Shown in pieces: positions 52,865 through 62,704 of a stretch of 64,000 nucleotides of DNA. A program made the position numbers and the translations under genes. This DNA is from Jeotgalibacillus campisalis (GTDB lineage: Bacteria; Bacillota; Bacilli; Bacillales; Jeotgalibacillaceae), in assembly GCF_000829515.1 (NCBI RefSeq), contig NZ_JXRR01000014.1, positions 496,001 through 560,000 on the forward strand. Reading direction: 5' to 3'. The stretch's first letter is position 1; every line of letters starts with the position of its first letter. The notes under the pieces were generated by a model. The model searched no databases. It saw nothing but the letters and a program-made list of their open reading frames with translations, and was not told the origin of the DNA.

Positions 52865-53476
52865 GTGTCTAAAAAGGTCATATTTTTTATAGTAACAGGA
52901 TTAATTGCAGCAGGACTAATAGGCTGGGGTTCCTATGAATGGTTGGATAGGGAGGAAGAGCTCCAAAGTGAAGATAATGACCGGAAAAGTACAGAAGACG
53001 AAGATTCTATCACTGAAAGCCAGGCTGAGACTGATGAAGAAACATTTACAGAAGAAACGAGAGCATCAGCTGCAGGGAGCATTACAGATGAAGATCTTGA
53101 GCAATTTGAATCAGAGGGATTAAATCCATTTAAACAAAAAGTGAGTCAGGATGAACTAGCTGATTTTCATTACCAGGAATACATACATGGCATGACGCAT
53201 CAAAAAATAAAAGCAAGCAAAAAGTGGGGCTTTTATGAGATTCATCCAAAACGGATCGACTGGCTTTTAGAAGGGCTGGAAAAAACAACACAAATCAATA
53301 CTGAAAATAAAACGATTTATCGTGAAATCCTTACAAACTGGAGAGACGGGAATTTCACCCAAATTGATAAGGAGCATAATAAAATTTGGAGAATGCAGGA
53401 TGGCACAGTAGGAGAAGCGACAGGAATTTTAAGTCCGGAGGAAGAGCAGAGCTATATAGAGAGTATGGCGAATTAA
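52865..53476 (+). CDS. DUF6241-like membrane-anchored protein
   Basis: The 203-residue protein has one N-terminal helix (about residues 4-24), a 60-residue acidic Ser/Glu/Thr linker, and a folded domain from about residue 90: YIHGMTHQKIKASKKWGFYE, YREILTNWRDGNFTQIDKEHN and GTVGEATGILSPEEE. This end resembles the DUF6241 family of Bacillus. Function unknown; the chain should face outside. GAGAGGTG precedes the GTG start. The metallophosphoesterase gene starts 31 bases after its stop. Confidence 0.72.
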   Translation: MSKKVIFFIVTGLIAAGLIGWGSYEWLDREEELQSEDNDRKSTEDEDSITESQAETDEETFTEETRASAAGSITDEDLEQFESEGLNPFKQKVSQDELADFHYQEYIHGMTHQKIKASKKWGFYEIHPKRIDWLLEGLEKTTQINTENKTIYREILTNWRDGNFTQIDKEHNKIWRMQDGTVGEATGILSPEEEQSYIESMAN

Positions 53477-53507
53477 GCTCTTTTTATTGGAAGAAGGGAA
53501 TAAATAC

Positions 53508-54605
53508 ATGACCTTTTCTCAAATCATTGCAATCGGTCTTTCTATTCTTGTTTATGGGTTGCTCTCCTACTACGTTGCTTACAATGGGTGGAAGTGGATA
53601 AAATCTGCAAAGATTCCATTGAAAAAAAGATGGTATAGTCTTCTGCTGATTCTGCTGACTTTTTCATATTTCATCGGAAGAGGCTTTACTTCTTATTATT
53701 TTGAATTAGTGGGAGCGTATTGGTTTATTGTTATAGGTTACAGTATTCTGATTCTACCTGCTGCAAATTTATTTCTATGGCTTTCTAGTAAACAGCAAAA
53801 AGAAGTTTTTATTTTCCGGACTGGAATTGTGGTAATCGCCATTTATTTTTTAATTTTTTTATACGGCAGTTTCAATGCATGGAGTCCTACTATAAGAACC
53901 TATGATTTAAAGGTGGCAAAGCAATCCGAAATGAATGAACTACAGATCATGATGGTCTCAGATCTTCATTTGGGACCGATCGTAGGAACACGTCATTTAA
54001 AACGCCTTACGACCATTTCTGAAAGCATTCAACCGGATATTATCTTAATCCCGGGAGATCTGATCGATGACAATCTAGAACCTTTTCTAAAGCAGGAGAT
54101 GGGGCAGGAACTCGGAAAACTTAATGCACCTCTAGGTATCTTTGCCGTTCTTGGAAATCATGAGTATTATGGCAACGACTTAGATGAGATCATAGATGAA
54201 CTGGAGAAAATACAAATCAACATGTTGCTTGATGAAACAGAACTTATTGCAGACTCTTTTTATATCAGTGGGAGGAAAGATTTAACAGATCTAAATCGAT
54301 TGGCAATTGATGAGCTGGTGGAGGGATTAAACCCCACAACTCCTTTAATCATGCTCGATCACCAGCCTGTAGAATTGGATGAAGCAATGGAGGGAGGAGT
54401 GGATATTCTTCTCTCAGGTCACACCCATAAAGGGCAGGCTGCTCCGGCGAATCTCGTTACTGCTTTTCTATACGAAAATCATTGGGGATATCTGAGGAAA
54501 GAAAATCTTCATTCCTTTGTTTCTTCCGGTTTCGGCACATGGGGACCGCCTATACGAATTGGAAGCAGGGCAGAGGTCATGGTAATCAATGTTACATTTG
54601 ACTAG
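53508..54605 (+). CDS. Membrane metallophosphoesterase
   Basis: The 365-residue protein has about four N-terminal helices (residues 1-130) and then a calcineurin-like domain with all metal motifs: MVSDLHLGPIVG, PGDLIDD, LGNHEYYGND, LDHQP and SGHTHKGQ. The layout fits YkoQ/YkuE-type phosphoesterases, which act at or near the membrane. The substrate is unknown. ATG at 53508 follows GAAGGGAA; a TTG at 53487 is rejected. It likely shares a transcript with the DUF6241-like gene, and a strong terminator follows. Confidence 0.87.
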   Translation: MTFSQIIAIGLSILVYGLLSYYVAYNGWKWIKSAKIPLKKRWYSLLLILLTFSYFIGRGFTSYYFELVGAYWFIVIGYSILILPAANLFLWLSSKQQKEVFIFRTGIVVIAIYFLIFLYGSFNAWSPTIRTYDLKVAKQSEMNELQIMMVSDLHLGPIVGTRHLKRLTTISESIQPDIILIPGDLIDDNLEPFLKQEMGQELGKLNAPLGIFAVLGNHEYYGNDLDEIIDELEKIQINMLLDETELIADSFYISGRKDLTDLNRLAIDELVEGLNPTTPLIMLDHQPVELDEAMEGGVDILLSGHTHKGQAAPANLVTAFLYENHWGYLRKENLHSFVSSGFGTWGPPIRIGSRAEVMVINVTFD

Positions 54606-54613
54606 CAGACGAT

Positions 54614-54657
54614 AGAAAAAGCTTGTAACAGCATATATAGGTTACAAGCTTTTTTCT
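54614..54657. terminator. Bidirectional terminator phosphoesterase / ssuD
   Basis: AGAAAAAGCTTGTAAC (54614-54629) pairs with GTTACAAGCTTTTTTCT (54641-54657) between convergent genes. Confidence 0.93.
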
Positions 54658-54664
54658 ATGTGGT

Positions 54665-55720
54665 TTATTTTTTTTTGTTCAACACTGGAAACAGTAATTC
54701 AGCTACGTTGTATGCTTCTTCTAGATGAGGGTAACCAGAAAGAATAAATGTATCGATCCCGATTTCTTCATACTTTCTCATATTTTCAGCTACCTGATGA
54801 GGATTTCCTACAAAAGCTGTTCCCGCACCCTCACGCGCCAACCCAATTCCTGCCCAAATACCAGGACGAATTTCAAGTGAACTTTTATTCGTTAAAGATG
54901 TGCTGGTCATAGTATTCTGAGCATTTGAATCAAACACTTTAAATTTTTCCCGTGTTTTTTCAATTACATCATCATCTACGTACTTAATTAATTCATTTGC
55001 TGCTTTCCAGGCTTCTTCTTCAGTTTGCCTTACAATTACATGAAAACGAATCCCGAATTTCACTTTTCTTCCTTTTTCCTCTGCCAGCTTCCGAACTTTT
55101 TCTATACGTTCTTTTACAATTTCAACTGGTTCTCCCCAGGTCAAATAGTAATCAACATGCTCTGATGCCACTTCATAGGCAGAATCAGAAGTACCGCCTA
55201 AATAAAGAGGAGGGTGGGGTTTTTGATTGGGTTCATGGTCAAGTTTCCCGTTACGAATATCAAGATACTCCCCTTTAAAATTAACCGATTCTTCAAGAAA
55301 AAGCTTTCTCCAAACAGTTAAAAACTCATTCGTCAGTTTATACCTGTCGCTGTGAGACAAATGTAAGCCCTCACCGGCTAATTCAACAGGATTTCCTCCT
55401 TGAACAATATTTAAGAGAACTCGTCCACCAGAAATACGATCAAAAGTTGTAGCCATTCTTGCAGCAATAGCAGGTGAATTTAGACCTGGACGGATCGCGA
55501 TTAGAAATTTCATACGCTGCGTGAGTGGAATTAAGCTTGATGCGACCACCCAGGAATCTTCACACTCTCTTCCAGTAGGAAGAAGGGCCCCGTCATAGCC
55601 CAATTGATCAACTGCCTGAGCTACTTGCTGCAGGTATTCTATTGTAACCTCTCTTTTGCCAACTGTAGTGCCTAAATACCGGCTGTCACCGGCAGTAGGT
55701 AAAAACCAAAAAATATTCAT
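54665..55720 (-). CDS. ssuD: FMNH2-dependent alkanesulfonate monooxygenase
   Basis: The 351-residue luciferase-like enzyme releases sulfite from alkanesulfonates with reduced flavin and oxygen. SsuD blocks are visible: MNIFWFLPTAGDSRYLGTT, GYDGALLPTGRECEDSWVVA (as GYDGALLPTGRECEDSW), FLIAIRPGLNSPAIAARMA, NIVQGGNPVELAGEG and LYLGGTSDSAYEVA. AGGAGG precedes the ATG at 55720; a TTG at 55801 is rejected. No ssuABC transporter or ssuE reductase is adjacent, so sulfonate uptake must be encoded elsewhere. Confidence 0.9.
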   Translation of the reverse strand: MNIFWFLPTAGDSRYLGTTVGKREVTIEYLQQVAQAVDQLGYDGALLPTGRECEDSWVVASSLIPLTQRMKFLIAIRPGLNSPAIAARMATTFDRISGGRVLLNIVQGGNPVELAGEGLHLSHSDRYKLTNEFLTVWRKLFLEESVNFKGEYLDIRNGKLDHEPNQKPHPPLYLGGTSDSAYEVASEHVDYYLTWGEPVEIVKERIEKVRKLAEEKGRKVKFGIRFHVIVRQTEEEAWKAANELIKYVDDDVIEKTREKFKVFDSNAQNTMTSTSLTNKSSLEIRPGIWAGIGLAREGAGTAFVGNPHQVAENMRKYEEIGIDTFILSGYPHLEEAYNVAELLFPVLNKKK

Positions 55721-55740
55721 TATAATCCTCCTATATAGTT

Positions 55741-55762
55741 TATTATTCCGATTAGAATAATA
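55741..55762. promoter_or_regulatory. Inverted repeat in the ssuD leader
   Basis: TATTATTC (55741-55748) and GAATAATA (55755-55762) are exact reverse complements with six bases between, centred about 32 bases before the ssuD start. It could be a sulfur-regulator operator; it does not match the CymR motif well. Confidence 0.4.
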
Positions 55763-56762
<1,000 letters not shown>

Positions 56763-57200
56763 TTATTCAGATGTATCTAATGAAGCTTGCATAGCCGGTG
56801 TGATTTCCATGCGAGGATAATTAAGACGTTCCTCAAATTCTACCCAGTCCAAATTGGCCATTAGCAATAGATAGCGTTTCCCGCTATCCGGATCACTAAT
56901 AATAATGTGGTCACGGCCAGCTGTTTCTACACGTCCCCGATAAATCATCGCGTTCCATTTGCTGTTTCCTTGGTAAGTATAGTAAAATGTTCCAATTTTC
57001 CCTTTATTGAAACGTAAAATATTTTCAATAAATGACTCTTCTACTACACCTGTTGGAAATTGCTGACCTGTACCTAATGGCATTACGGGTACTGAGTAGG
57101 ATGGGCCCGATGGTGTATTCATTGGGAAACCTCCCGTATTTTGCATAGCATTTGTTCCCATCATAGATCCATGAGGATAATTAAAATTCCCACAATTCAT
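56763..57200 (-). CDS. gerQ: Spore coat protein GerQ
   Basis: The 145-residue protein has a Gly/Pro/Met-rich, variable N-terminus and the conserved GerQ end: ESFIENILRFNKGKIGTFYY, WNAMIYRGRVETAGRDHIII and SDPDSGKRYLLLMANLDWV. GerQ is a coat protein needed for CwlJ to be kept in the spore and is cross-linked by transglutaminase in B. subtilis. AAGGGAG lies upstream. It follows cwlJ by 30 bases, so cwlJ-gerQ form one mother-cell operon. Confidence 0.93.
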   Translation of the reverse strand: MNCGNFNYPHGSMMGTNAMQNTGGFPMNTPSGPSYSVPVMPLGTGQQFPTGVVEESFIENILRFNKGKIGTFYYTYQGNSKWNAMIYRGRVETAGRDHIIISDPDSGKRYLLLMANLDWVEFEERLNYPRMEITPAMQASLDTSE

Positions 57201-57230
57201 GTCTAAATCAGCTCCCTTTTCATTAATCGG

Positions 57231-57707
57231 TTATCGGTAAAATTCTGGACAATAGCCTGGCACGCCAACATAGAAACAATGATTTCTGTATGCATATTCA
57301 AACTGTGTCATGGGTGATCGCGGCATCGTTTCGGTGCATGGCGCTCTAAATTTACTTCCTGGACTTGGATTGAAAAACCACAAACTATCCCTGGCACGCG
57401 GATCTCTATATCCTTGCAGCAAATCTCTAGCCCTTTGAAGATCTGCTTCATCAGGACGCTGCGTGTACAAAGATCCGTTCAGCACCGGCTCGAAATGGGG
57501 AATCCCAGTGCCTGGAATGGTTTGATAAATCGCGTGTCTGATGTTCCTTAAATTTTTAAAATCTGGTTCGCAATCTGCTTCGACACGGTTGGCTACTACT
57601 GTACCTACCATGTTCATTCCTTGTGGTCCCTCACCTATCGCTTCTGAAAGCATCAATCTGGCTAAATAATCCACATCTCTTTCTGTATGTTTGATCGGTC
57701 GACCCAT
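57231..57707 (-). CDS. cwlJ: Cortex-lytic hydrolase CwlJ
   Basis: The 158-residue enzyme degrades spore cortex during germination. It is the stand-alone SleB/CwlJ catalytic domain: LARLMLSEAIGEGPQGMNMV with the catalytic Glu22, VVANRVEADC, and SLWFFNPSPGSKFRAPC. Unlike SleB it has no signal peptide, as is typical for CwlJ, which is placed by the mother cell. GAGGGTGAT precedes the ATG. It is transcribed ahead of gerQ. No clear SigE box could be fixed. Confidence 0.95.
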   Translation of the reverse strand: MGRPIKHTERDVDYLARLMLSEAIGEGPQGMNMVGTVVANRVEADCEPDFKNLRNIRHAIYQTIPGTGIPHFEPVLNGSLYTQRPDEADLQRARDLLQGYRDPRARDSLWFFNPSPGSKFRAPCTETMPRSPMTQFEYAYRNHCFYVGVPGYCPEFYR

Positions 57708-57802
57708 TTAATCACCCTCTTTTAGCCTTTACAAATAACATACTACCTAGAGAGTAATTTGGGAACTTGTCTGCTAGCCCAAACTCTAGCGTGTTCTTTA
57801 AC

Positions 57803-57840
57803 CAAAAAAAAGAAAATTCCTGTGAGGGAACTTTCTTTTG
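57803..57840 (-). terminator. Terminator of the small-protein pair upstream of cwlJ
   Basis: On the minus strand AAAGAAAGTTCCC pairs with GGAATTTTCTTT (57826-57838 with 57809-57820), followed by eight T residues. Confidence 0.82.
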
Positions 57841-57844
57841 TTTC

Positions 57845-58033
57845 TTACTGTCGATTTTCATATAACCTGGCAATTTTGTAACGCCTTACAGAAATAAATG
57901 CATTGATAAAACAGATTACACCTAACAACGCAGCCATCGCGTATTCACCTCTGACCACATTTTGAATAGCCCAAAAACCGGTTAATAACGCAAAGATAAC
58001 ATTTACTGCAATCATAGCTGGTTGAAATCGCAT
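57845..58033 (-). CDS. Small two-helix membrane protein
   Basis: The 62-residue product has two hydrophobic helices (about residues 6-24 and 32-47) and a basic end (RRYKIARLYENRQ). It is not recognised. GGGAGG precedes the ATG. It starts 13 bases after the preceding acidic-protein gene ends, so both are probably co-transcribed, and a terminator follows. Confidence 0.68.
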   Translation of the reverse strand: MRFQPAMIAVNVIFALLTGFWAIQNVVRGEYAMAALLGVICFINAFISVRRYKIARLYENRQ

Positions 58034-58046
58034 AAACTGCCTCCCG

Positions 58047-58475
58047 TTATTTAAGATATACGTTTTTTAATCCTTTTTGAGTGATTTGGTCTAAATACTC
58101 TTCTTCTAGTTCAAGCAGCAAATGAACAGCTTCGTTCTGATCAAGCTCATTTTTTTCGAGTTTTTCTTCAAGTTCATTTCTTGCTAACGTCGCTGCAAGT
58201 TGATCCGGTAGAATTTCTTGTTCATAAATTCTCATGCTTAGATCAAATTCTTGCTCCATCAATATAGATGGGAAATACAACTGAAGTTCTTCATCGTAGT
58301 CTACGTATTCTGCCATACCCGCTTCCTTAGCAAAAGAAAGCAAGTACTGTTCCGTGTTGATAAAGTCTTCATCCTGGTCTTCTTCTGATTCTTTCATGGA
58401 ATGCAGGACGAGATCTCCCAAGTAAAGCGCCTGAATCAACTTTTTGTACTGCTGATTATTAAGTTCAATTTTCAT
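58047..58475 (-). CDS. Acidic cytoplasmic protein, function unknown
   Basis: The 142-residue protein begins MKIELNNQQYKKLIQALYLG and is rich in Glu, Gln and Leu, predicted helical throughout, with a charged end (ELEEEYLDQITQKGLKNVYL). It is not recognised. AAGGAGG precedes the ATG. It leads a two-gene unit with the small membrane protein. No motif hints at a role. Confidence 0.7.
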   Translation of the reverse strand: MKIELNNQQYKKLIQALYLGDLVLHSMKESEEDQDEDFINTEQYLLSFAKEAGMAEYVDYDEELQLYFPSILMEQEFDLSMRIYEQEILPDQLAATLARNELEEKLEKNELDQNEAVHLLLELEEEYLDQITQKGLKNVYLK

Positions 58476-58530
58476 CGTGATTCCTCCTTCTTTTTATTAG
58501 TAAATCTTTAATAACAAGTCATTCAAAAGT

Positions 58531-58556
58531 AAAAAAGCAAGCTGATGCTCGCCTCT
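58531..58556 (-). terminator. Terminator of cvfB
   Basis: On the minus strand GCGAGC (58552-58547) pairs with GCTTGC (58542-58537) around ATCA, followed by six T residues. The stem is short. Confidence 0.65.
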
Positions 58557-58565
58557 TACCCTTTT

Positions 58566-59432
58566 TTATTCAACCAGAGACGTACTGCCGTCCTGCTGTG
58601 TTATTTTCTTCTCCTTATACAAGCGGCCAAGAGCCCTTTTGAAAGCCCCTTTGCTCATACCAAAGGTTTCATAAATTAATTCCGGCTCACTTTTGTCACC
58701 ATAGGGCATCGTTCCGCCATGTTCCTGAAGATATTCATAGACGATTTCTGCATCATCGAGCATCTTATCTTGTTTTCTTGGGATCAGGGATCCATTTAGA
58801 CTGCCATCTTCTTTAATACCAATGATTCGTACCGTTACATCTTCCCCTAATCGCGGTTCTTCATAGCGTTCACTTTCATGGACAAAACACAGATATCCTT
58901 CTTCAGTCAGAAGGAATGTGCCCACACGCAGTAATCGATAAGGGCGCGCTTTTAATTCTTTGTTGTGAAGATCCGCATCTGCCCGATTAGACAGTACCTG
59001 CATGACTTCTTCAGTAGCAAGGCGTGCGAACATATTTCCGGCCCTATCTGTTCGAAGGGTAACGTATAAATAATCTCCCGCTTGCGGCCACACATGTTTA
59101 GCTGCAGGAAGGTCCATTGAAACTACGGTAACTTCCCGTGAAATTCCAATATCAAGTGCAGCGCCGTCTTTGTCATTTACCTTAATCACTTTTGCCCATC
59201 CATATGTACCCTTGCGAATTTCCGGGATATTCATAGAAGCGACAACCCGTCCTCTTCGGTCAGCGTATAAAAAGAAATCGTACGCTTCGCCTACAGTTAA
59301 TTCTCCTGCTACTTCGGACTCGTTTAGAGGATATTCGTCTTCCCCTCTTATTAAATAAAAGCCAAATGGTGCTTCACGATCTACTGTTAATCGCTGAACG
59401 GTGCCAGCAAGTGATTCTTCTTGTTCATACAT
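58566..59432 (-). CDS. cvfB: S1-type RNA-binding protein CvfB/YitL
   Basis: The 288-residue protein has tandem S1-like barrels and a C-terminal winged helix: AGTVQRLTVDREAPFGFYLI, KGTYGWAKVIKVNDKDGAAL, GEDVTVRIIGIKEDGSLNGS and FGMSKGAFKRALGRLYKEKK. This layout is that of CvfB, which binds RNA and affects virulence-factor production in Staphylococcus aureus. In Bacillus (YitL) its role is unclear. It is transcribed alone. AGGAGG precedes the ATG. Confidence 0.92.
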   Translation of the reverse strand: MYEQEESLAGTVQRLTVDREAPFGFYLIRGEDEYPLNESEVAGELTVGEAYDFFLYADRRGRVVASMNIPEIRKGTYGWAKVIKVNDKDGAALDIGISREVTVVSMDLPAAKHVWPQAGDYLYVTLRTDRAGNMFARLATEEVMQVLSNRADADLHNKELKARPYRLLRVGTFLLTEEGYLCFVHESERYEEPRLGEDVTVRIIGIKEDGSLNGSLIPRKQDKMLDDAEIVYEYLQEHGGTMPYGDKSEPELIYETFGMSKGAFKRALGRLYKEKKITQQDGSTSLVE

Positions 59433-59521
59433 AAAAAAGTTCCTCCTGTTGATTATTCATTGTTTTTAAATCTACCACGAACGCTGCTAAAAGTACATCG
59501 TCTGAAAAATTTACGTTTTAG

Positions 59522-60796
59522 TTATCCTCTTTTTTGTTTTTTTATTTTTATCGAAAAGGTAACGATTTTCGTTTCTCCAGGTTTAACGACAGTAACCAGC
59601 TGCAATTCATTTGCTGTTTTTAAAAGGATATCAGCCGACGTGTCAACCAACTCCCATATTTTCGCATAGATGAAGTGAGAGATAACAATCTCAGCTTCTG
59701 TGTCTTTAGTGCTTGTGATTTTATATACGTGATCTTCAACAGTATCTTCTCCACTCAAATAGCTTCTTATAAGCTGATGCTCGCTGTTAAGATCTACTGC
59801 TCTGCCTAATACGGATTGAACATCTTTCCCTTTTGGTGTAAAGGAGAGCATGTCTTCGCCTGCAAAGTACTCCCGCTTTTCTGATCCATAGTAAAAAGTA
59901 ATTTTCCCTTTGGATAACGGAATGTCACTCGTGTGATTCCACTCGATCACAGTTGATGGATGATCATCCGTGGCGTTTACTGCATAAAATAGGCGATAAG
60001 CTGTTTCTGTCTGAACAAATGGAATAATTGTAGACTGACGATCAGGGAGGTTGAGTAGAAACGGAATTGTATAAAGGTGAAGGTCTCCCTTCCCCTCTTC
60101 TGTTATAGGGTCATTCGCAGAGCTCTCCTGAAGCATCATCATGGATGGCTCATGCACTTTTTGCGAAATCATCCGGTTCGTTTCCCCAGCCATAGCTTGA
60201 AGGGAAACAGAGGTAAAGTTTTGCCCTGTGTGATTCTTCAATACGATTGAACCTAGTATAATCATGGATCCATTTTGTAAAACCGCTTTGTAATTGGCGG
60301 ACCAGGAAATATGATCAATTAAATAATTGAGCATAATCTCCTCATGATGAGTTGTATGATCGATTCGGAGAGTGATGATAGGCTTTGTGCTTACATCATC
60401 CGGCACTTGAATGACTGCGAGTTCTCCTGAAGGATTAAGCAGGACTTCTTTTGTCTCAAGATCTTCAATAATTAAATCAGGCGTTGATGCAATCAGTCTG
60501 TATCTTTTTTTCTTTTCGCCAGTGAGTGTAAATAAGATGATTTCTCCTATTAAAGCATTTAAAATTGTTTCCTTATTTATTCCTCTTGATTGAAGGAACT
60601 TCCACTCTTTCAGTCTTACCCCAGTCATTCGAAGGCTCAACTCGTCGATTGTCGGCGGCAGGTCTGCTAGCGTAATCCACTCTGAGTTCCCGGCAGACAG
60701 TTCTCTTTTTTCCTGAATGAGTGCAAAGTTACTTTCATACACGATCAGATGCATGGATTTGCGCTGACTTTCATTTACATTGTCGATGATGATCAT
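59522..60796 (-). CDS. DUF4139 domain protein
   Basis: The 424-residue protein is made mainly of beta strands. The block LNYLIDHISWSANYKAVLQN is the mark of DUF4139 proteins, and the C-terminus (VVKPGETKIVTFSIKIKKQK) fits the family's Ig-like end. No signal peptide is seen. The first ATG at 60796 touches AAAGGAG with no spacing, so the true start may be ATG at 60754 (MHLIVYESNFALIQEKREL). It is divergent from the aminotransferase gene. Function unknown. Confidence 0.78.
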   Translation of the reverse strand: MIIIDNVNESQRKSMHLIVYESNFALIQEKRELSAGNSEWITLADLPPTIDELSLRMTGVRLKEWKFLQSRGINKETILNALIGEIILFTLTGEKKKRYRLIASTPDLIIEDLETKEVLLNPSGELAVIQVPDDVSTKPIITLRIDHTTHHEEIMLNYLIDHISWSANYKAVLQNGSMIILGSIVLKNHTGQNFTSVSLQAMAGETNRMISQKVHEPSMMMLQESSANDPITEEGKGDLHLYTIPFLLNLPDRQSTIIPFVQTETAYRLFYAVNATDDHPSTVIEWNHTSDIPLSKGKITFYYGSEKREYFAGEDMLSFTPKGKDVQSVLGRAVDLNSEHQLIRSYLSGEDTVEDHVYKITSTKDTEAEIVISHFIYAKIWELVDTSADILLKTANELQLVTVVKPGETKIVTFSIKIKKQKRG

Positions 60797-60909
60797 CTCC
60801 TTTAAGTGGTTAAAGGGCTCATTATTTTCTATTGTCTCACTTTTTGTTACAATGTTGTAGATTGATTTTCAAGTATGATCATCTTTACATAGAAAAGAGG
60901 GATGAACGG

Positions 60910-62094
60910 ATGGAGTTTCCACACGCAAAAAGAATGGACGGATTTAAAACACTTATATTTAGTGAATTATCCGCTTATAAACACTTTAAGATCAGTGAAG
61001 GAGCAAAAATGATTGATCTGAGTATCGGAAGCCCTGACCTTGCTCCTCCCGATTTCATTCGCGAAACGATCGCATCAATGTCAAAGTCACACGACCAATA
61101 CGGCTATACATTAACCGGAATTAACGAATTTGATGAAGCAGTTGCCGAATACTACAGCAGAAAGCACAGCATCACACTGAATCCTATAAAAGAAGTGATG
61201 CTGTCAATGGGATCACAGGATGCATTGGTTCATATTCCAATGGTATTTTGCAATCCGGACGATTACGTTCTGGTCCCTGACCCTGGGTACACTGCTTACG
61301 AAACAGGTATATCCATGGCTGAAGCAAAAGCCTATTATATGCCCCTGCGCGAAGAAAATCATTTTCTCCCTGATTTAAACGCCATTCCGCCCCATATCGC
61401 GGATCAGACTTCAGTCATGATTTTAAACTTCCCGGGTAATCCCGTCCCTGTTCAGGCAACCGCTTCTTTTTATGAAGAAGCCGTTCAATTTGCAAAGAAG
61501 CATCGAATTTTAATTGTTCATGACTTTGCTTATGGGGAACTATATTATGACGAAAAAAAACCAATGAGTTTTCTTGCTGCCCCCGGTGCAATGGATGTTG
61601 GAGTTGAAACGAATTCCCTGTCAAAAAGCTTTAATATGGCTGGCTGCCGTGTAGGCTATGTTGCTGGGAATGCGGGTGTCATTCAATCCATCTGTCAAAT
61701 GAAATCAAATCTCGACTACGGCGTTTTCAAACCTATTCAATTAGCAGCTGCAAGAGCACTGATTGAAGGCGATTGGTACACACAAGAAGCAAGGGCCATT
61801 TATCAGAAGCGAAGAGACGCATTTCTCACACACACCCGCTCATTCGGCTGGAACATCCCCGCTCCTGAAGGCGGAATGTTTGTCTGGGCTCCTGTTCCGG
61901 CAAATCAAACTTCAATGGAATTTTGCCAACTATTAATGGACGAAGCACATGTCGTTGTTACTCCAGGTCATGCTTTTGGTCCAACTGGTGAAGGATATGT
62001 AAGAATCGCATTGGTTCAGGATGCAGACTTATTAATAGAAGCTGCTGAAAGAATTAACAAGCTGTCACTTTTTCGCTCTCCTTCCCTTCTTTAA
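60910..62094 (+). CDS. PLP-dependent aminotransferase (class I)
   Basis: The 394-residue fold-type I enzyme shows DLSIGSPDLAPPDFI, LSMGSQDALVHIP, PDPGYTAYETG, MILNFPGNPVPVQA and the PLP lysine in TNSLSKSFNMAGCRVGY. It resembles LL-diaminopimelate aminotransferase-like and PatA/YugH-type enzymes. FPGNPVP, where most family members have NPTGA, is unusual and may affect the substrate. AGAGGG lies before the ATG at 60910. It is monocistronic. The amino donor and acceptor are unknown. Confidence 0.87.
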   Translation: MEFPHAKRMDGFKTLIFSELSAYKHFKISEGAKMIDLSIGSPDLAPPDFIRETIASMSKSHDQYGYTLTGINEFDEAVAEYYSRKHSITLNPIKEVMLSMGSQDALVHIPMVFCNPDDYVLVPDPGYTAYETGISMAEAKAYYMPLREENHFLPDLNAIPPHIADQTSVMILNFPGNPVPVQATASFYEEAVQFAKKHRILIVHDFAYGELYYDEKKPMSFLAAPGAMDVGVETNSLSKSFNMAGCRVGYVAGNAGVIQSICQMKSNLDYGVFKPIQLAAARALIEGDWYTQEARAIYQKRRDAFLTHTRSFGWNIPAPEGGMFVWAPVPANQTSMEFCQLLMDEAHVVVTPGHAFGPTGEGYVRIALVQDADLLIEAAERINKLSLFRSPSLL

Positions 62095-62104
62095 CTCCAT
62101 TATC

Positions 62105-62141
62105 AAAAAGGGCAAACGACTGAATCGTTTGCCCTTTTTTT
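62105..62141. terminator. Bidirectional terminator after the aminotransferase
   Basis: A perfect 15-bp stem AAAAAGGGCAAACGA (62105-62119) with TCGTTTGCCCTTTTT (62125-62139) between convergent genes. Confidence 0.93.
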
Positions 62142-62517
62142 AATAGACGGTTCTTAATATGTTTTCAATAATTCTTTTTTGTTCCTCAAATAATGGCAAA
62201 AACTGTTTCTTCATTAATCCGAATTCATCTTTTCCTTGATCTGTTAGGCGGTACCAGTAGACTTTTTGCCGCTTTTTTTCGTGTGATTTGTAATCATCCG
62301 TGCGGTGCAGCAAGCCTTCATCGGTCATATCATGCAAGGCATCAAGAAGCGTGCTGGGTGCAGGCTCCCAATTCCCCCCTACTTTTCGGAACTCTCCTTT
62401 AAAATGCTCGCTGATCATTCCGGAATGCTGAATCGATAAAAGATGGAGTATGTAAAATTTTGTGAATTGAGAAGCACTCATATTTAACGCGAATTTTTTC
62501 GGATTATTTTTACTCAC
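62140..62517 (-). CDS. PadR-like transcriptional regulator
   Basis: The 125-residue protein has a PadR-type winged helix: FTKFYILHLLSIQHSGMISE, PSTLLDALHDMTDEGLL and YWYRLTDQGKDEFGLMKKQF. The last 30 residues form the dimer helix. PadR proteins repress stress or efflux genes and often themselves. The start is GTG at 62517 with AAGGAGG upstream. It is divergent from pepF, and a LexA-like palindrome lies in the shared gap. Confidence 0.8.
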   Translation of the reverse strand: MSKNNPKKFALNMSASQFTKFYILHLLSIQHSGMISEHFKGEFRKVGGNWEPAPSTLLDALHDMTDEGLLHRTDDYKSHEKKRQKVYWYRLTDQGKDEFGLMKKQFLPLFEEQKRIIENILRTVY

Positions 62518-62591
62518 TCTTCTCCCTCCTTCTCCAAAAGATTCTTTGTTTCCTTTATTTTACCACGTCTAACGTAGTTAGGGTATTAAAA

Positions 62592-62605
62592 CGATCATAT
62601 GTTCG
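62592..62605. promoter_or_regulatory. LexA-like box between padR and pepF
   Basis: CGATCATATGTTCG differs from CGAACATATGTTCG at one base. It lies 75 bases before the padR-like start and 100 bases before pepF. It shares 13 bases with the box upstream of the ydjM-like gene. LexA binding is inferred; a PadR autoregulatory site is an alternative. Confidence 0.5.
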
Positions 62606-62704
62606 CACGGACTAAAAACAGCATTTTGCGTTCAATGTTTTCAATCATCTAACTATTCTGTATACTATTTAGTGTCACTAAAGATATAGAAAGGGATGAA
62701 TGAT

